Below are positions 36,723 to 48,900 of a stretch of 64,000 bases of DNA, piece after piece. The stretch's first letter is position 1, and each line of letters starts with the position of its first letter. Both the position numbers and the translations under genes were made by a program. Location of the stretch: positions 22,600,646-22,664,645 of the forward strand of contig NC_088311.1 in assembly GCF_910592395.1 (NCBI RefSeq). Direction: 5' to 3'. The stretch is from Lineus longissimus. Taxonomy: Eukaryota; Nemertea; Pilidiophora; Heteronemertea; Lineidae. Below the pieces are notes generated by a model that did not search any database, was not told where the DNA came from, and saw nothing but the letters and a program-made list of their open reading frames with translations.

Positions 36723-37589
36723 TACCATCCTCGGCACCCAGTGGTTTTCCATATGCTCCAGCTCTCGCTATTACAAACCCCTGGGGAAATCCATGCCCTT
36801 CAGCCGGATTGTAGCGGTAGAAAAAAAAGCGCCCAATCAGAGCGTCGGTTGTATTTGAGTCTCGGAAATTCGTAAACCACGGACCCAGGAATTAATGCTC
36901 TCAGATGCACTATCAATTGTATAGTCTTTTGCGCCATAGGGCTCGGGTCCGAGGTAGGTTAGTTAAATTTCAAAGATGGCCATGAAACGCGTATTTTCAT
37001 TAGCTGCTATTTTTAGAACATCCGGGTATTTATGAAAATTCTGAATTTTTCAGTGCTGTTCCTTCGTATTGCGCGCACCCCGCTGCAAATTTATTTCATT
37101 ACATAATTAAAACACAATTACACGTCTACACAATGTTTAACAGCATAGAATCGATGAAGTATAAAACGATTTAACGATAGGATTATCTTAAACTTTATTC
37201 ATATACATTTTATTGTCATATAAAACACTATATATACATACATTACGCACAGTGTATCAGGTTATCAGAACAGCCACCCTTCGCTGTCGATTCTAATGGA
37301 TTTTCTCAGGGTTTTGTATGGGACGTAGGAGTATCAAAAACCTGAAGCTCAGGATGGCCATATACGTGAGGGTGGAGCTAAAATGAAGGCGAAAACCGAG
37401 GCGCAGGCAAAATGACCGCTTCACCCGAGTGATATTTGGTGAGACAACTTAAAACCGACAATTATCAATTTCTATTCTTACAAACCTGATATATTTCAGG
37501 TATTATCAATCGAGAATCTGATTCTTATACACATACCAAAGAAAGAGGTTTTCATATTCCTACGTTTGTGGGGAGGTTAGCAATACATT

Positions 37590-37815
37590 TGAATAGGCGA
37601 AACATGAATAGGCGAAACAGGAATTAGGCGAAACAGGAATAGACGAAACAGGAATTAGGCGAAACAGGAATTAGGCGAAACAGGAATAGACGAAACAGGA
37701 ATTAGGCGAAACAGGAAGTAGGCGAATCAGGAATAGGCGAATAAGGAATTAGGCGAAATAGAATAGGCTGAAACAGGAATAGGCGGAACAGGAATAGGCG
37801 AAACAGGAACACACC
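37590..37815. repeat. 14-15-bp minisatellite (GGCGAAACAGGAATTA)
   Basis: Units of the form AGGCGAAACAGGAAT with an optional extra T repeat about fifteen times, with substitutions increasing at the right end. It begins about 40 bases beyond the right edge of duplication copy A. Confidence 0.93.
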
Positions 37816-40800
37816 GAATAGTAGCACTGCAAACAGTACCATATCACTACCATATAGTGATATAATATTAAACCTTAACTAAGGCGGCCATTTCGAATCG
37901 TTCATCAGAGAATGTCCATCACAAGGTTCGGTGGCATTCCAACGCCTGTACTCCTGTCCACCAACATGTAATCAAGAATACTCTTGAATCATTGTACTAG
38001 CATGGAATAACCTGGCAACTCTACGACGAAAAGGACAAATCCCTGGATGCAAAAAAACCGTACCAAACCTTAACACATCTCAAAAAACTCTCAACTACGA
38101 TGTCTTCAATTCTATTGCTCATGTCTTTTTCCGACAAATGATTAAGCTTTTCGAAACCTGCCTCATATCACAACCAACATTAGACCCGTCTCCCAACTTT
38201 CTTCTCGATCATTATGACCAATGTTTGATAATATTCTCTGAGTGTCAGTTCCCACCAAACTGCACCATCTCCTCCCACCCTCTCTTTCGCCCATCAAAAT
38301 GACAATAGTGCTCATCCTATTATGATATGACACCTCGGTGATTAGACCAATTAGTCTCCTCCTTTGATATGAGATCTTGGGCTGCCAGGCATCGCCACAA
38401 CAAGGCGTGGTTTCGGTTACCAGATTTCTATCGAACCTAATTAGCTGGCTTCCTTCATCGGTAAAATTTGAAGAATGGGTTTCTGTGCGTTTTCTTAGTA
38501 TTATGATCAACTTCTTACTGATGACGCAAGTCTCACTACGACCTCCAAACATTTAACTGATGGCTTCCATCATTGGTAATACACATACATGTAATTTAAA
38601 TCGTCTGGCGGGATTTTTGTTCGTCTACTTTTTCTTCTTCTTTATATTCGTTTTCGCTTCTTCTTCTTCGGCATCTAGTGATGATAGGCCTCACCACGGC
38701 CTCTTGTTGGTGCCAAGAATTTGACCCCCGAAGTGACGGAAAATGTGTTCTCAGCGCTTCTGTTATCTATAAACCATATCTAAATACAATTTCTACTTCC
38801 CTCGCAAAAGATGTGGCCGCCAAGGAACAAAATGGCCGCAGAAGAAATGGAACTACGACATGCACTTCATGATGAACTTCATCAGTTTATCACCGATCTA
38901 AAACATACAAAATTAACGTATTCCTTGCTAACAATTCTCTCACCTTTTCTCTCATTTTGTAATCAGGTTCCTTTTCAAACATCGATCAAGGATTTGCCGA
39001 AACAGTTTTTTTTTCTTCTCAATACCACCCTTGTCTTCTTTGGCAAACTTGACTCCATCGCGGCTGCAATTCCAGCCAGAGTCATCACATCCATTTGATC
39101 TCGCAATCCATCTGCCCAAGGGCCGGGTTATTTAGTCTGTTTGGAGTTGTGGAAAAAGGATCCTCTTTTCTGGTTGGGTAACATGTGCCCAGGTTCCTTT
39201 CGCACTAGTGTAGTCACCTGTCCAAAGTTTAGCGAACTAAGCGTAATTGTTCTGAGTTGAGAATAAAAATCCCACATTTCTCAACTTGTAATTTGGTGAA
39301 TCATTTGGTTATCAAAAGGTGTCAACTAACATTTCCGTGATTGAGAAAATTGATAGAATTTTGTCAGGAAATTAAAAACTGGAAACTTCGGTAATGTTAA
39401 ACACTGTCAAACTCCATATTGTTTCACATAATTTAATTATCGTTGTTTTATGAAATTTTGTCAATTTTGTTTCTTTCGCGGAAAAAAATGCCTAATATGA
39501 TAAAAGTTGTAGAATAATTAGATTTCTGCCAGAAAATCTAATTAATAATCAGCACACAAAATTGACGTGAGAGATTAGTCATAATTGGAGGAGAAAACTA
39601 TGGCTAATTAGAGACCCGGATAAAAATGATGACTGACAATTCTAGTTCTGCGACTGACGGCATTACGTGTGGTGATATAAATGTTGTGTTTAGTTTATAT
39701 TTTCAGTGAGGTTTTTTTTACAGGAAGTTTTAATTCACAAGATAGTTCTCGTTTTAAACATGAGAAGTTTGACCCTGAATACGATCCGTAATCTTCAAAA
39801 AATTGAATATGATCTTATGTAAAAATGTAAGCGGGAAGGTCGAAAGTCCTTGAATACAATCTGAATAAGGGTATTTATGCAATCCCCCCTTCCCCTCAAG
39901 TCAGGGCAGGAATTCGAAGGTTAACCTGGTATTCGATCCCTTGACTGTTGCTCTCAGGCAAAACGTAAAGACCTCAGAGAAAACTAAAAGGTAGCATATT
40001 ACAAACCCAAGGCCGTTCGAAATGATAGAAGAATTCCAATTTAAAAAGTGTCCTTGAAAAAAGTGCTCGGGGCTAGAAAGACACTTTCGAAAGCTTGCTA
40101 TCGGACGCGTCGAATCACGGACTTCCATATTTGGTGTCTGCGGAATTCAATGAGTATTCTTATAGACAGACAATGGTATGGTATCAGCAATGACTTTATG
40201 ATATATTTATTAGTATAAGCAGAATCTTGCTATGACTATTCTGAAAAGATTGACAATGGTATCAGCAATGACATAACAATACCTTAGTATCAGCAGAATC
40301 TTTCTGTGACTATTCTGAATAGACTAGGAAATATCCGTACTCTGTACGGAGCTGTGGGCCAGTAGCCTTTCCCTGTATCTATGCCCAATCGTAGCTCCCG
40401 AAGGCCAAGAAAATATACTGTATTGCTAAACTTCATGGTCACTCCACATATTTTGGGCCATTGTTATCAGCAGTACCAACAGTAGGCCTACATATCGCGT
40501 TGGATGTTAGGCTCGACCATGCATATATGCATACTTTAAAAAAAAGGAAAAGAAACACTCACTTCATATGCGTATATATATGTATATTTACGTTTGACCG
40601 AAAAGGAAATTTGATCATAATATACTGTAATTGATTGCTTTGCGCTAGCTTACCGCCGTAAAAGGCGGTTTCGTATTTTCGTCATCTCGAATAACGTATG
40701 CCCTTTGTTGAATCTGATATGGTTTGTTCTTTTTATATAATGTGTAGCATTGTTGTACGTTCACCACGACCTTTGACAACAGTAGACCATTAGTTGGTAT

Positions 40801-41357
40801 CGGTGTCAGGAGTCGACTGCAGGGATTCATCGAATCAGACCGGACTTTGTTGACTGAACACGGACTGACATTACTTTGCATCTCAACAATTCTGAACGCT
40901 GAAGAAGAAGAAGAATCGGACACAATGATCAATGCCAGTTTCTTCTCGGATCTAGCCATCGTGCACATTAGAGAGAAGGAAATTAGCGAAATTACAAATT
41001 ACATGTATGTCGTTTATCGTTAGCAATACGCAAGCAACTTAGAACACAGGCCACTGGATCAAGTGTCAGTAAGGTGGTTAAACAGTGTAAAAGGGTTCAA
41101 GCAGAAGAGGGAGCAAGCAATCCAAAGTAGAGTCTCGAAGAGACCGAAAGGTAGGAAACTTCCACTTCACAACGTCTCCCCCTGTACATTATGTAGTGCA
41201 TTGATGTACAGGGGGCGAACCTAAGTGGTTTCCTCTGTGGATTCCTTCACCTTCACCTTCTTCTACCTTAACCCTTCATGGACATTTTACAATCTTAACC
41301 CCTCACTGACCCCTTCAGTGGCTTGTGCTTTGAATTATATATAACAGGATAGTTATT
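37816..41357. other. gene-free interval
   Basis: No supported exon. A 95-codon frame at 38811 contains MAAEEMELRHALHDELHQF, which looks protein-like for about 30 residues, but no domain or splice continuation was found. Confidence 0.45.
41178..41215. repeat. 12-bp perfect inverted repeat upstream of a GPCR
   Basis: CCCCCTGTACAT at 41178-41189 pairs perfectly with ATGTACAGGGGG at 41204-41215 around a 14-base loop, about 143 bases upstream of the GPCR start at 41358. It could fold in the 5'UTR or serve as a symmetric protein site. Function is unknown. Confidence 0.75.
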
Positions 41358-42326
41358 ATGGATGGAACAAACAGGCCTTTGAATCCACCCGAGGACAAAG
41401 GAATATTAGCCGTTATAACACACATTATGTCCTTTCATGTCGCTATCATCGTTCTCTGTTTCGGGTATTTCGGCAACTCTCTTGCAATCCTTACAATGAC
41501 CGTCAATAGAGGGTCGTCCGTCGCAGCGTTTCATTTCCGGGCGTTGGCTGTTGCCGACCTAGTCGCGTCTACTGTAATGATACAACAAATCGTCCTTATC
41601 TCGGCTCCGGAGTGGCTGATTCCGTGGGGACAAGGGTTCTGCACGGAGTACTGGTTCACTGGCTACTTTGCATACGGATTCGCCTATTGGTGCCTCGCAA
41701 CCCTGACCGTTGACCGCGTCGTGGCGGTCTGCTTTCCAATGAAGGTTGTCGTATGGTGTACGATGAGGCGAGCACGCTTACTGCTGGGTGCAAATGTGAC
41801 CGGTCATTGTGTTCTGTATGCCTTAAACTTATGGAGAGATTTTCATCCACCCGATCCAAATAATCCGTCTCACTTTGCGATGTGTCAGGTACCATATGTA
41901 CTTCCCTCCTGGTTCCCTATTTTTGAGGAAGTGAAATATCAGTTTTTCGATGTGTACCTTCCCCCTCTTGTTGTCCTCACAGGAAACATCTGTATCATTC
42001 ATACGCTTCGAAAAAACAAACGAACAATGAGTAACGCGAAGAGAAACAGCGAAAGCGGCGATGCTGGTATGACAGCCATGCTGATAAGTGTATCTATCAC
42101 CTTTATCATCCTAGCAGCACCATACCCATTGGATTTCATATACTGGGAGGTGTACAATCCAAACCACAGCTCTCCGGGCTGGAGGAGCCTAAGTTACGCT
42201 ACATCGAGTGTCATGGCGCAGGTCAATTCCTCTATAAATTTTTACATCTATCTTTTGTCAAGTTCTCAGTTCAGGAAAGATTTCAAATGTATATTTCATA
42301 CTGCTTTTCGTATGATGATGACATGA
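41358..42326 (+). CDS. rhodopsin-like (class A) GPCR, divergent paralogue
   Basis: An intronless frame of 322 residues has seven transmembrane segments. Helix 1 has GN at 39-40, helix 2 LAVADL with D67, the disulfide pair is C95/C176, DRV at 119-121 replaces DRY, and NFYIY at 294-298 replaces NPxxY. Helix 6 has APYP where CWxP is usual. The ICL2 word VVWCTMRRARL is clearly related to TICTIRRARV of the two duplicated receptors, placing all three in one expanded family although overall identity is low. The orientation is opposite to the other two. A TATATATAA-like sequence lies just upstream of the ATG, and a perfect hairpin about 143 bases upstream. Ligand unknown. Confidence 0.9.
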   Translation: MDGTNRPLNPPEDKGILAVITHIMSFHVAIIVLCFGYFGNSLAILTMTVNRGSSVAAFHFRALAVADLVASTVMIQQIVLISAPEWLIPWGQGFCTEYWFTGYFAYGFAYWCLATLTVDRVVAVCFPMKVVVWCTMRRARLLLGANVTGHCVLYALNLWRDFHPPDPNNPSHFAMCQVPYVLPSWFPIFEEVKYQFFDVYLPPLVVLTGNICIIHTLRKNKRTMSNAKRNSESGDAGMTAMLISVSITFIILAAPYPLDFIYWEVYNPNHSSPGWRSLSYATSSVMAQVNSSINFYIYLLSSSQFRKDFKCIFHTAFRMMMT

Positions 42327-43994
42327 CGGCAGTAATGAACTTGACTCTCTAATCGTCCATCAAATTCACGAGAAATACATTGTATCTGGGACTAAATTAC
42401 CGTGTGCTTCTGTTAATTGATTGGGCTTCACTCATACTGATCTCAGATCGAGCATCGAGATTCCCCTTCCTCCTCAATGGCAATATGACATCAAACAACA
42501 ACAACGATACAAGTTGGTGTAAAATTCGGTTGTCAACAGACCATGGTATGATCTATTTGGATTATCATGCAGGACAACTGACCAACTGGCTTCGCCAACA
42601 ACACCATCAGGTTGGTCACGGCCTGACTATCGGATTGGCCAACTTTGGTCACATGACTGATGGGAATGGGAGTGAACGGGTTGCTAACGGTTATGTCATT
42701 GGTTTCAAGTGATCATTCTGCACCAGGTGAAAGCATTACAGGGTGTTCGTCGTTTTCCACCAACTTTCTTCCCTTTGGAGATATTTGTCTTTCTGACAAA
42801 TGATTCAGAGGGGAAGTTTACAGCCAGAGCGATCCACCACCAGATCGTCTTCTGATACTGAAAAGTTGATAACATTTCAGCACAACAATATGTCATTAGT
42901 TGCATCAGTACGCAAAATGGCGCGCATTATTAGAGATTGCCCCATCCCCTCTTTTGCAATATTTATGAGAACGACGACAGCACAGAGCGGTTCTGGATCT
43001 CGTCCACTCCATCTGTGCTAAACATGCTGAACTGATGTTGGGTGACTTGTCGCTGTTCGAACTTGATATTCGCTCCGATCGGAGGACATTAGCACAACCA
43101 TGATGCTGGTATTGGCCCCCACAGATTTAATATAGGCAAACCTCTTTTTTTTAAACTATCCCTGCGTCGTCCCATTTTTTCAAACCGCACTGGATGGGTT
43201 CTTGGACGGGTTCTTTACACGGCGTCCTGGCGTCTATGCACCCCTGGTTCCAGGAGACCGTGCATGGTACTATGTGACCTATGTTAGACTAGGCTCAGTC
43301 TGTGTGTTCCAGTTTGGGAGTATCTTATATACTCCTTAAAAAGATCAAAAATCACATCGAACATGAAATAGCAATAACCATCGCGAACATTTCTGAAAAA
43401 ATATGATTTCGCGATATTTTATTTTGGCGCTGCAAATTTTTCTTTCGGTATTCCAATTAAAAACCTCTTTTTGCGATTTTGATTTTCGGCGAGAATCTAG
43501 GTTATTCGCGAAAATAAGACGCCCGCGAAAATTTAGCTGTTAGTATTATTGCTCTCAATTATGTATACAGAAAAACTATGTCAAAATACAATATACTATT
43601 TAATATTATCACAAGAGAGTAATAAAAAAATTAACTCTATTCACGCATACATCTTACAGAATCTACTCTCATGCACTCCTTCAAAATATTATGAGCCCAA
43701 AATCATAATTTAGAATTAATCTGATGAGCACAACTCCACCTGCCGTTTCATTTTTTCCCCAAGGTTTGGAAAAAAGTGCGTTTTGGTCCATTCACTGCAG
43801 GTAGGTGTTAATGGAGCGGACCATGAAAGAGTTTTTAGATATACATGTAGATGAAGAATGGTCCAACCCTCATATGGAAATTTGACTTTGACCATCACTG
43901 AGTGATTGCATCGGCACCAGGTACAAGAAATATTTCAATCAGTGATGCCGTGACAATCAAAATAACGTGACATGTCAAGGCAAAGTCTATTCTA
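42327..43994. other. gene-free interval with a dispersed repeat
   Basis: No exon supported. 43370-43550 is rich in TTCGCGAAAATA-type words on both strands and ends with CGCGAAAATTTAGCTGTTA, which also occurs at 52830 inside a CAP-gene intron, so this is probably a dispersed element. Confidence 0.45.
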
Positions 43995-45776
43995 CTATAC
44001 CCCGCGCTGGGTCCCCCTTATATCAATGATATCGTCTAAACGCTTCCTAAGCACTGGATCCCCAACGAGTGCCTTATCGGCTGACAAAATATCACAGTCA
44101 TATTTCGTAAATTTGAATTCTTCATTCCAGTCAGAACCCGAAACAACAAAGAACTGGGGGCCATGCTTTGTAACCTGACCACAAAATCGGTTGATATCAT
44201 TATTCACTTCTTTAAAACGATCCAGTTCTTCCTGAAAGTTTTCCTCATTCGAAATATCGTGTAAAAGCTTTCGTTTAAAATGGTCATAAAACAAGTGGTC
44301 AATATTGTTCCAATCTCGAGACCTTCTCTTCAGTCGTTTGGAATATATCACTGTTTTTTTTCCGCTTGAGTTCAAGCGCAAGAACACGACATCACGCATT
44401 GGCCAGCACATTCGTCGCTTTAGCAGGAGCATCGACTCCGTGAGGTATTCTGTCAAAAAAACCAGGTCAAAGACACCATCAATATGTTTGAGGTATCTCT
44501 TTGCGACATCCATGGACGCATTTTGTGGGAATCCCAGGCTAAAGGCCATGAAACTCCTTGTCCACGAAAACTGCACGTGCCCTTGTTTTTTGACGAAGAA
44601 GTGTTTAGCCGCAGGATTAGCATAGAATTTATATATCTGGAAATAGAAAATATGCACCATTACTGTTTACTAGAAAGACATCAATGCATCTGACACTCAC
44701 TAAATGCCCGGGTTGAATCTGACTGTGAAGACATAGGCGGGACAAGGATTTCAAGGCGGGGAGGGGGGCAGAAAACCATTTGCGCCACGCGAGTGCACGC
44801 TGAGTTCAGACTTGCCTCACCCCGCAAGAGCGGGAAAATAAAGCGCTAACCCGATTACTCACTTCAAGCTGAGCTGACCTGTTAGGACTGAATGAATAGC
44901 TATACTATTTCTATGAACACATAAAGCAATAAAACAGACCTTTTGCTGGTATGGTGCCTTGAAGCGAGGGATGTATCCAATAGCTGATCGAAGTTGGTCC
45001 AGTGGTTCCCTCATCACAGCTAGATAGGCTGTATCCCGTGGCATCACACTCTTCCAAGTCTTAAGGTTAAAGTGTTGATGGCGGTAAACAGCTTCCAGTG
45101 GTACTCCCCTACGCTTCATGTCTTCAACGCGGTATATGTGTTTTGGCAGAACCAGGTCGGGAAATCCTAAGTCTTTTGAAAAGATTGTAGGTGGAGCATC
45201 TGGTTGAGGGAGAGCCATGGTTAGATTATTATCCAGTGCATATCTTCTAAAAACGCTTGCAACTGTGCTTGATGAGCATTTGTGGACTTTGACGAAGACG
45301 AAATGTTTCTTTGGACGACATGTCGGAACTTCGGCGGACTTCGCGCTGCCAGATATCCATTCTATGAGAGACCTATCTTTGATGGAGCTGCTAGACCTGA
45401 GCGAGGTATCTCCGATTATCAAATCGTTTTTAATGTGGTTTCCCATATGTTCACTGCAACAAAAGATAACAGAAGCATCAAAAGATGACGAACCCACCAT
45501 CTGCTTCTAACTGCATTAAGTAGATATCTATTTTTCTTAAATGTTTACAATTTTTAATCCGGGTACCATGTATTTCATTAATGCACCTTGTAAATTTTGT
45601 TGGTCGAATAAATATTCATATTCATATTCATATTCATACCATAGAATATATATGCCTTACCTGCTCGAGTCCACCCACCTTTCACCGACAACAGTTAGTA
45701 TGACGATAGTGCTGACAAGGCAAATGAATAAGATGAATATCCGTCGCATCCTCGACATGCTAAATCGAGACATCAT
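43995..45776 (-). CDS. galactose-3-O-sulfotransferase-like (Gal3ST family)
   Basis: Three exons, 45661-45776, 44940-45453 and 43995-44636, join in frame to 423 residues, the typical length of Gal3ST enzymes. The N-terminus has basic residues, then a hydrophobic anchor (IFILFICLVSTIVILTVVG), as in type II Golgi proteins. KHFVFVKVHKCSSSTVASVF matches the 5'-phosphosulfate loop for PAPS, and AVMREPLDQLRSAIGY the 3'-phosphate binding motif. The last exon carries the rest of the domain, with W, C and basic patches. The family transfers sulfate to the 3-OH of galactose in glycolipids or glycans in the Golgi; the acceptor cannot be predicted. All introns are GT-AG, including a GTCTG donor. The second ATG of the MM start is also possible. 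Confidence 0.88.
45608..45642. repeat. TTCATA microsatellite
   Basis: ATATTCATATTCATATTCA-type hexamer repeats, four to five copies, in the first intron of the Gal3ST-like gene, close to its donor. Confidence 0.8.
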
Positions 45777-45961
45777 GGTTTCCTACTAAATGCTTTCTTA
45801 GGCATTACCACCAACATTCATTTTCTAGACCACGGAATCATGCTCTAGCAGGGATCCGACTTGTGACCAGGACAAGTTGAGGCCCTCAGTTCGCCTACAT
45901 TCAAGCACTGGTAGCTTACGAGTAGCTCTGCAAAGCTTTTCTTTCAAGGATTATCACAGGT

Positions 45962-48900
45962 CTAGGCCTATTAATCAGACTAGTGCATGTTTTTAACTCT
46001 CAAATACATATTTGGAGAGGTATTGAAAAAATATTTGCTGTGGCAAGTCTACAGATATAAAGAAATTATTTGATGAAAAAATTAATTTCGAATTTTGCTA
46101 ATTTGGTAATAGGGCGCGTGTTTTGAGATTTTTCTGCCAGTTGGCTGAAAAGAGTGGAAATATCAATGTCTGTCTAATTTGTCGATTATCAAAAAATTTC
46201 CGTGGTCAACTACCAGTTTACTTTTCACCATTTACTTGCCCGACTGTCCGGAATATCATATCAAAATTTCAGATTAACAACCCCACGCAGTATTTGAAGC
46301 GTCGCGGTCAAACATTGACAATTGAACTGCTAAAAGGCTTAAAAAATCAATGGTGGTCTTGCCTCAGCCTACTAAAAAAACCGCAAATCTGCCAGATAAG
46401 CCAACTACCAGAAAGTATTTTTCGATAATCCGTTATTTGGTCGAGACTAACAGCCTGTGATAATAGGCCTACCAACCAAGAGACAGAAAACATGCATCCC
46501 AGCTTGAAATAAAAATGCCAATGAAGTAAAAATTTGCGTTGAATCCACTATCTATATTCATTTCCAGTCAAGAAGAATTGGTACTGTACATTTAAGAGCC
46601 AATGCATACACCCACCCCACTAGCACACGTAATGCACGTGCTAGGGAGAGAAGGGCGTTTACAAGGTATCCGCAAAGCGCAATTATACATCGGCGCCCAC
46701 TGGACCGAGTTGATGGGTTGTCTCAGGAACTTGCTAGAAATTTCGGGTTTTGGAAACCTGCGAGAAGTGTTCATCATCGCGATCGAAAACGACGTTCCTC
46801 TTTATTGTAAGGCGATTCCTGCCGATAAAACGTTAGGGGGCGTTATAGTGAGCGTTCTCTCCTTGACCATCTTCTGTAACCAGTTACATGCACCTCTCTG
46901 GTGTAAATACTCCACAATCGAACGATGGTAAAACACTTTTTCTTCCGGGACATTGATTACTGTTGCACCAAAATGTTTATTGTTTGAAGCACCGCGCAGC
47001 TATTGTTTCAATCATCTCCTTTCGCAGGCGTTTGCACGCCAAAGTATACAAGAACGAATTGAGACAATAATTCATGTATTCAAATAATACCGAAATGTTG
47101 AGAAACAGTCGCTGCAATTGTTGTTTTCCTTCAGAGATTTCTCCTCTAAATGCAGACCAAAAAACCGAATCGAGTTTACCCGTCAGTTGCAGAGCTATGA
47201 AGGCACTGGTCACTAAAATAGTAGCCAACGTGATCGAGGCGTCGTCTGATGAAGTTGACGATTTATTCAACGCCGTGTTCTTTTTACTTCGATAAACGGC
47301 AGCTAGGACACCAGTGTTGAAAATTACCATCAATATGATGGGAAGATAAGCTGCCGTTATTGCGAAACTGAGTTCGAATACATTATCCCATGGTTCGTCG
47401 AAGTGATATGGGCACAACCAATATTTGAATTTTTCTTGAAAACTTCGGGTCAGGTTGACGAGGCCCATGATGAGACCGTACAGAAATATGACTGCCGCGG
47501 TGACTCTTGCTCTTCGTATTGTACAGATTGTTGCTGCTCTAAGCGGCCACGTTAGTGCCAGAAAGCGGTCGAATGACATCACGACAAGGGTCAATGGGGA
47601 CAGTACCATGCCTATGACGAGGGCAACGAAATAGAAAATACAGTACGATTCTTTTATGTCGATGTCGTTGAAGAGTTCTGGCGCCATCACCAAAAGATAC
47701 CGCAGGAACATTCTCCCAAAGATGTAGAAGCTGTCAAAGACGGCCATGCAGCGCATGTAGAAACACGTGGTGCTTTTTTCGTACTTTTTCTGATTCATGA
47801 GGAGAAAGCTGAGAAAGTTGCCGATGAGGCCAAGAACGATGAGAATCGGAGGAATTGGGACAGTCAAGATGTAAATGGATATATCCACGCCGTACTTCAG
47901 GGAGCTCCCGACATTGTTATCAATCTGTGTAGAATTCGTTGCAACTGATGAGAGAGACTTCGGATTTCTCGTCATCATGTCCATCGTGAATAGGCTCCTG
48001 ATTAGTTTACATGATACTGAGGGCAGTCATTATAGTAAATGTTTTGAAATGCTTCCACATTTTTCACCAACCCAAGCGATCATGTCTGCAGAATTCAAAA
48101 CGAGGCTTTATTGGCGCATAGTGCATTTACACTTGACCATAATGTATTTGAAGACGTATTTGAAATGAGAGTATGGTATAAAGAGGGCACTATCATTATG
48201 ATAGCATCAGCAGCCAAACTTATTGGCCACCAGCACTGGTGGTGACTATAAGTAGGATACGTCACTTACCTTGTTGGCGTTATTTTCCGTCCCCAGGTAC
48301 GCTACCACCCGGGGAAAAGCAAAGCTTTTGAAATAGACAACTCGTTCCTGAAGACATATATAAGGATTTTTCGTCATTCATATAGTTTATGCATCATTTA
48401 GTTACATGTGAAATGTTGTGCCTATGGAAGGGTTTAAATCCAGCATTGACGACATTCCGCATGTAAAAATGTACAGAGGATTTTCGCGCAAGGACGGAAT
48501 CTGGTAACGTCGGAAGCTGGTGTGACATAGCCAACGGACATCACCTGCCACCCACAATGCATGCTCGATGGAAATTTAACTCGTGCATACTCTCTGTCCA
48601 CTCTCAGCAGGATGTGGATGCAGTATGTGCATACACCTCACGTACATGCTGTGTGTACATCGCATGTTATATGATGTATGTAAATTGCTACAGCCACCGC
48701 ATGTACGCGAATTCACTTACGAATGCCTTGTCAACGCCACATTATTGTCCTTCGGCAATATCGACAAAGTATGCAACAAAACCTATTCGTACAGTGCAAC
48801 CTTTGACAAATCGTGTTTGGTTTTGAGGCAAGGATAAAAAAAACCTTAAAAGTAATCTGATCAGTAGTTAACCCTCCAGAACCCCAAACGATGCGGACTT

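Larger units (their letters stand above)
32511..37362. mobile_element. 4.85-kb insertion with long inverted arms, foldback-like element
   Basis: The second duplication copy reads GTGTACGTGAGGGTGG with no interruption, whereas here 4,852 bases intervene. TACGTG is present on both sides (32505-32510 and 37363-37368), a probable 6-bp target-site duplication. The ends are TATGGCAATC and, inverted, TATGGCCATC. A much longer inverted match starts just inside the left end (GGAGTGTCCAGTAATTAAAA) and is mirrored at about 36690-36722, leaving 640 extra bases on the right, so two nested elements are possible. No intact transposase was seen. Internal duplications and a strong hairpin are annotated separately. 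Confidence 0.82.
28994..37555. repeat. segmental duplication, copy A (interrupted by an insertion)
   Basis: 28994-32510 plus 37363-37555 match 45962-49677 in direct orientation at roughly 96-97% identity by eye, with small indels. The unit of about 3.7 kb contains one intronless GPCR and about 1.5 kb of its upstream flank. Copy A differs by the 4.85-kb insertion at 32511-37362. The copies start 17 kb apart, so this is a local duplication with unique genes between the copies. Confidence 0.93.

Noticed and set aside
38811-39098. Possible first exon with MAAEEMELRHALHDELHQF
   Set aside because: No continuing exon, domain or orthologue could be recognised; the second half is low-complexity hydrophobic sequence.
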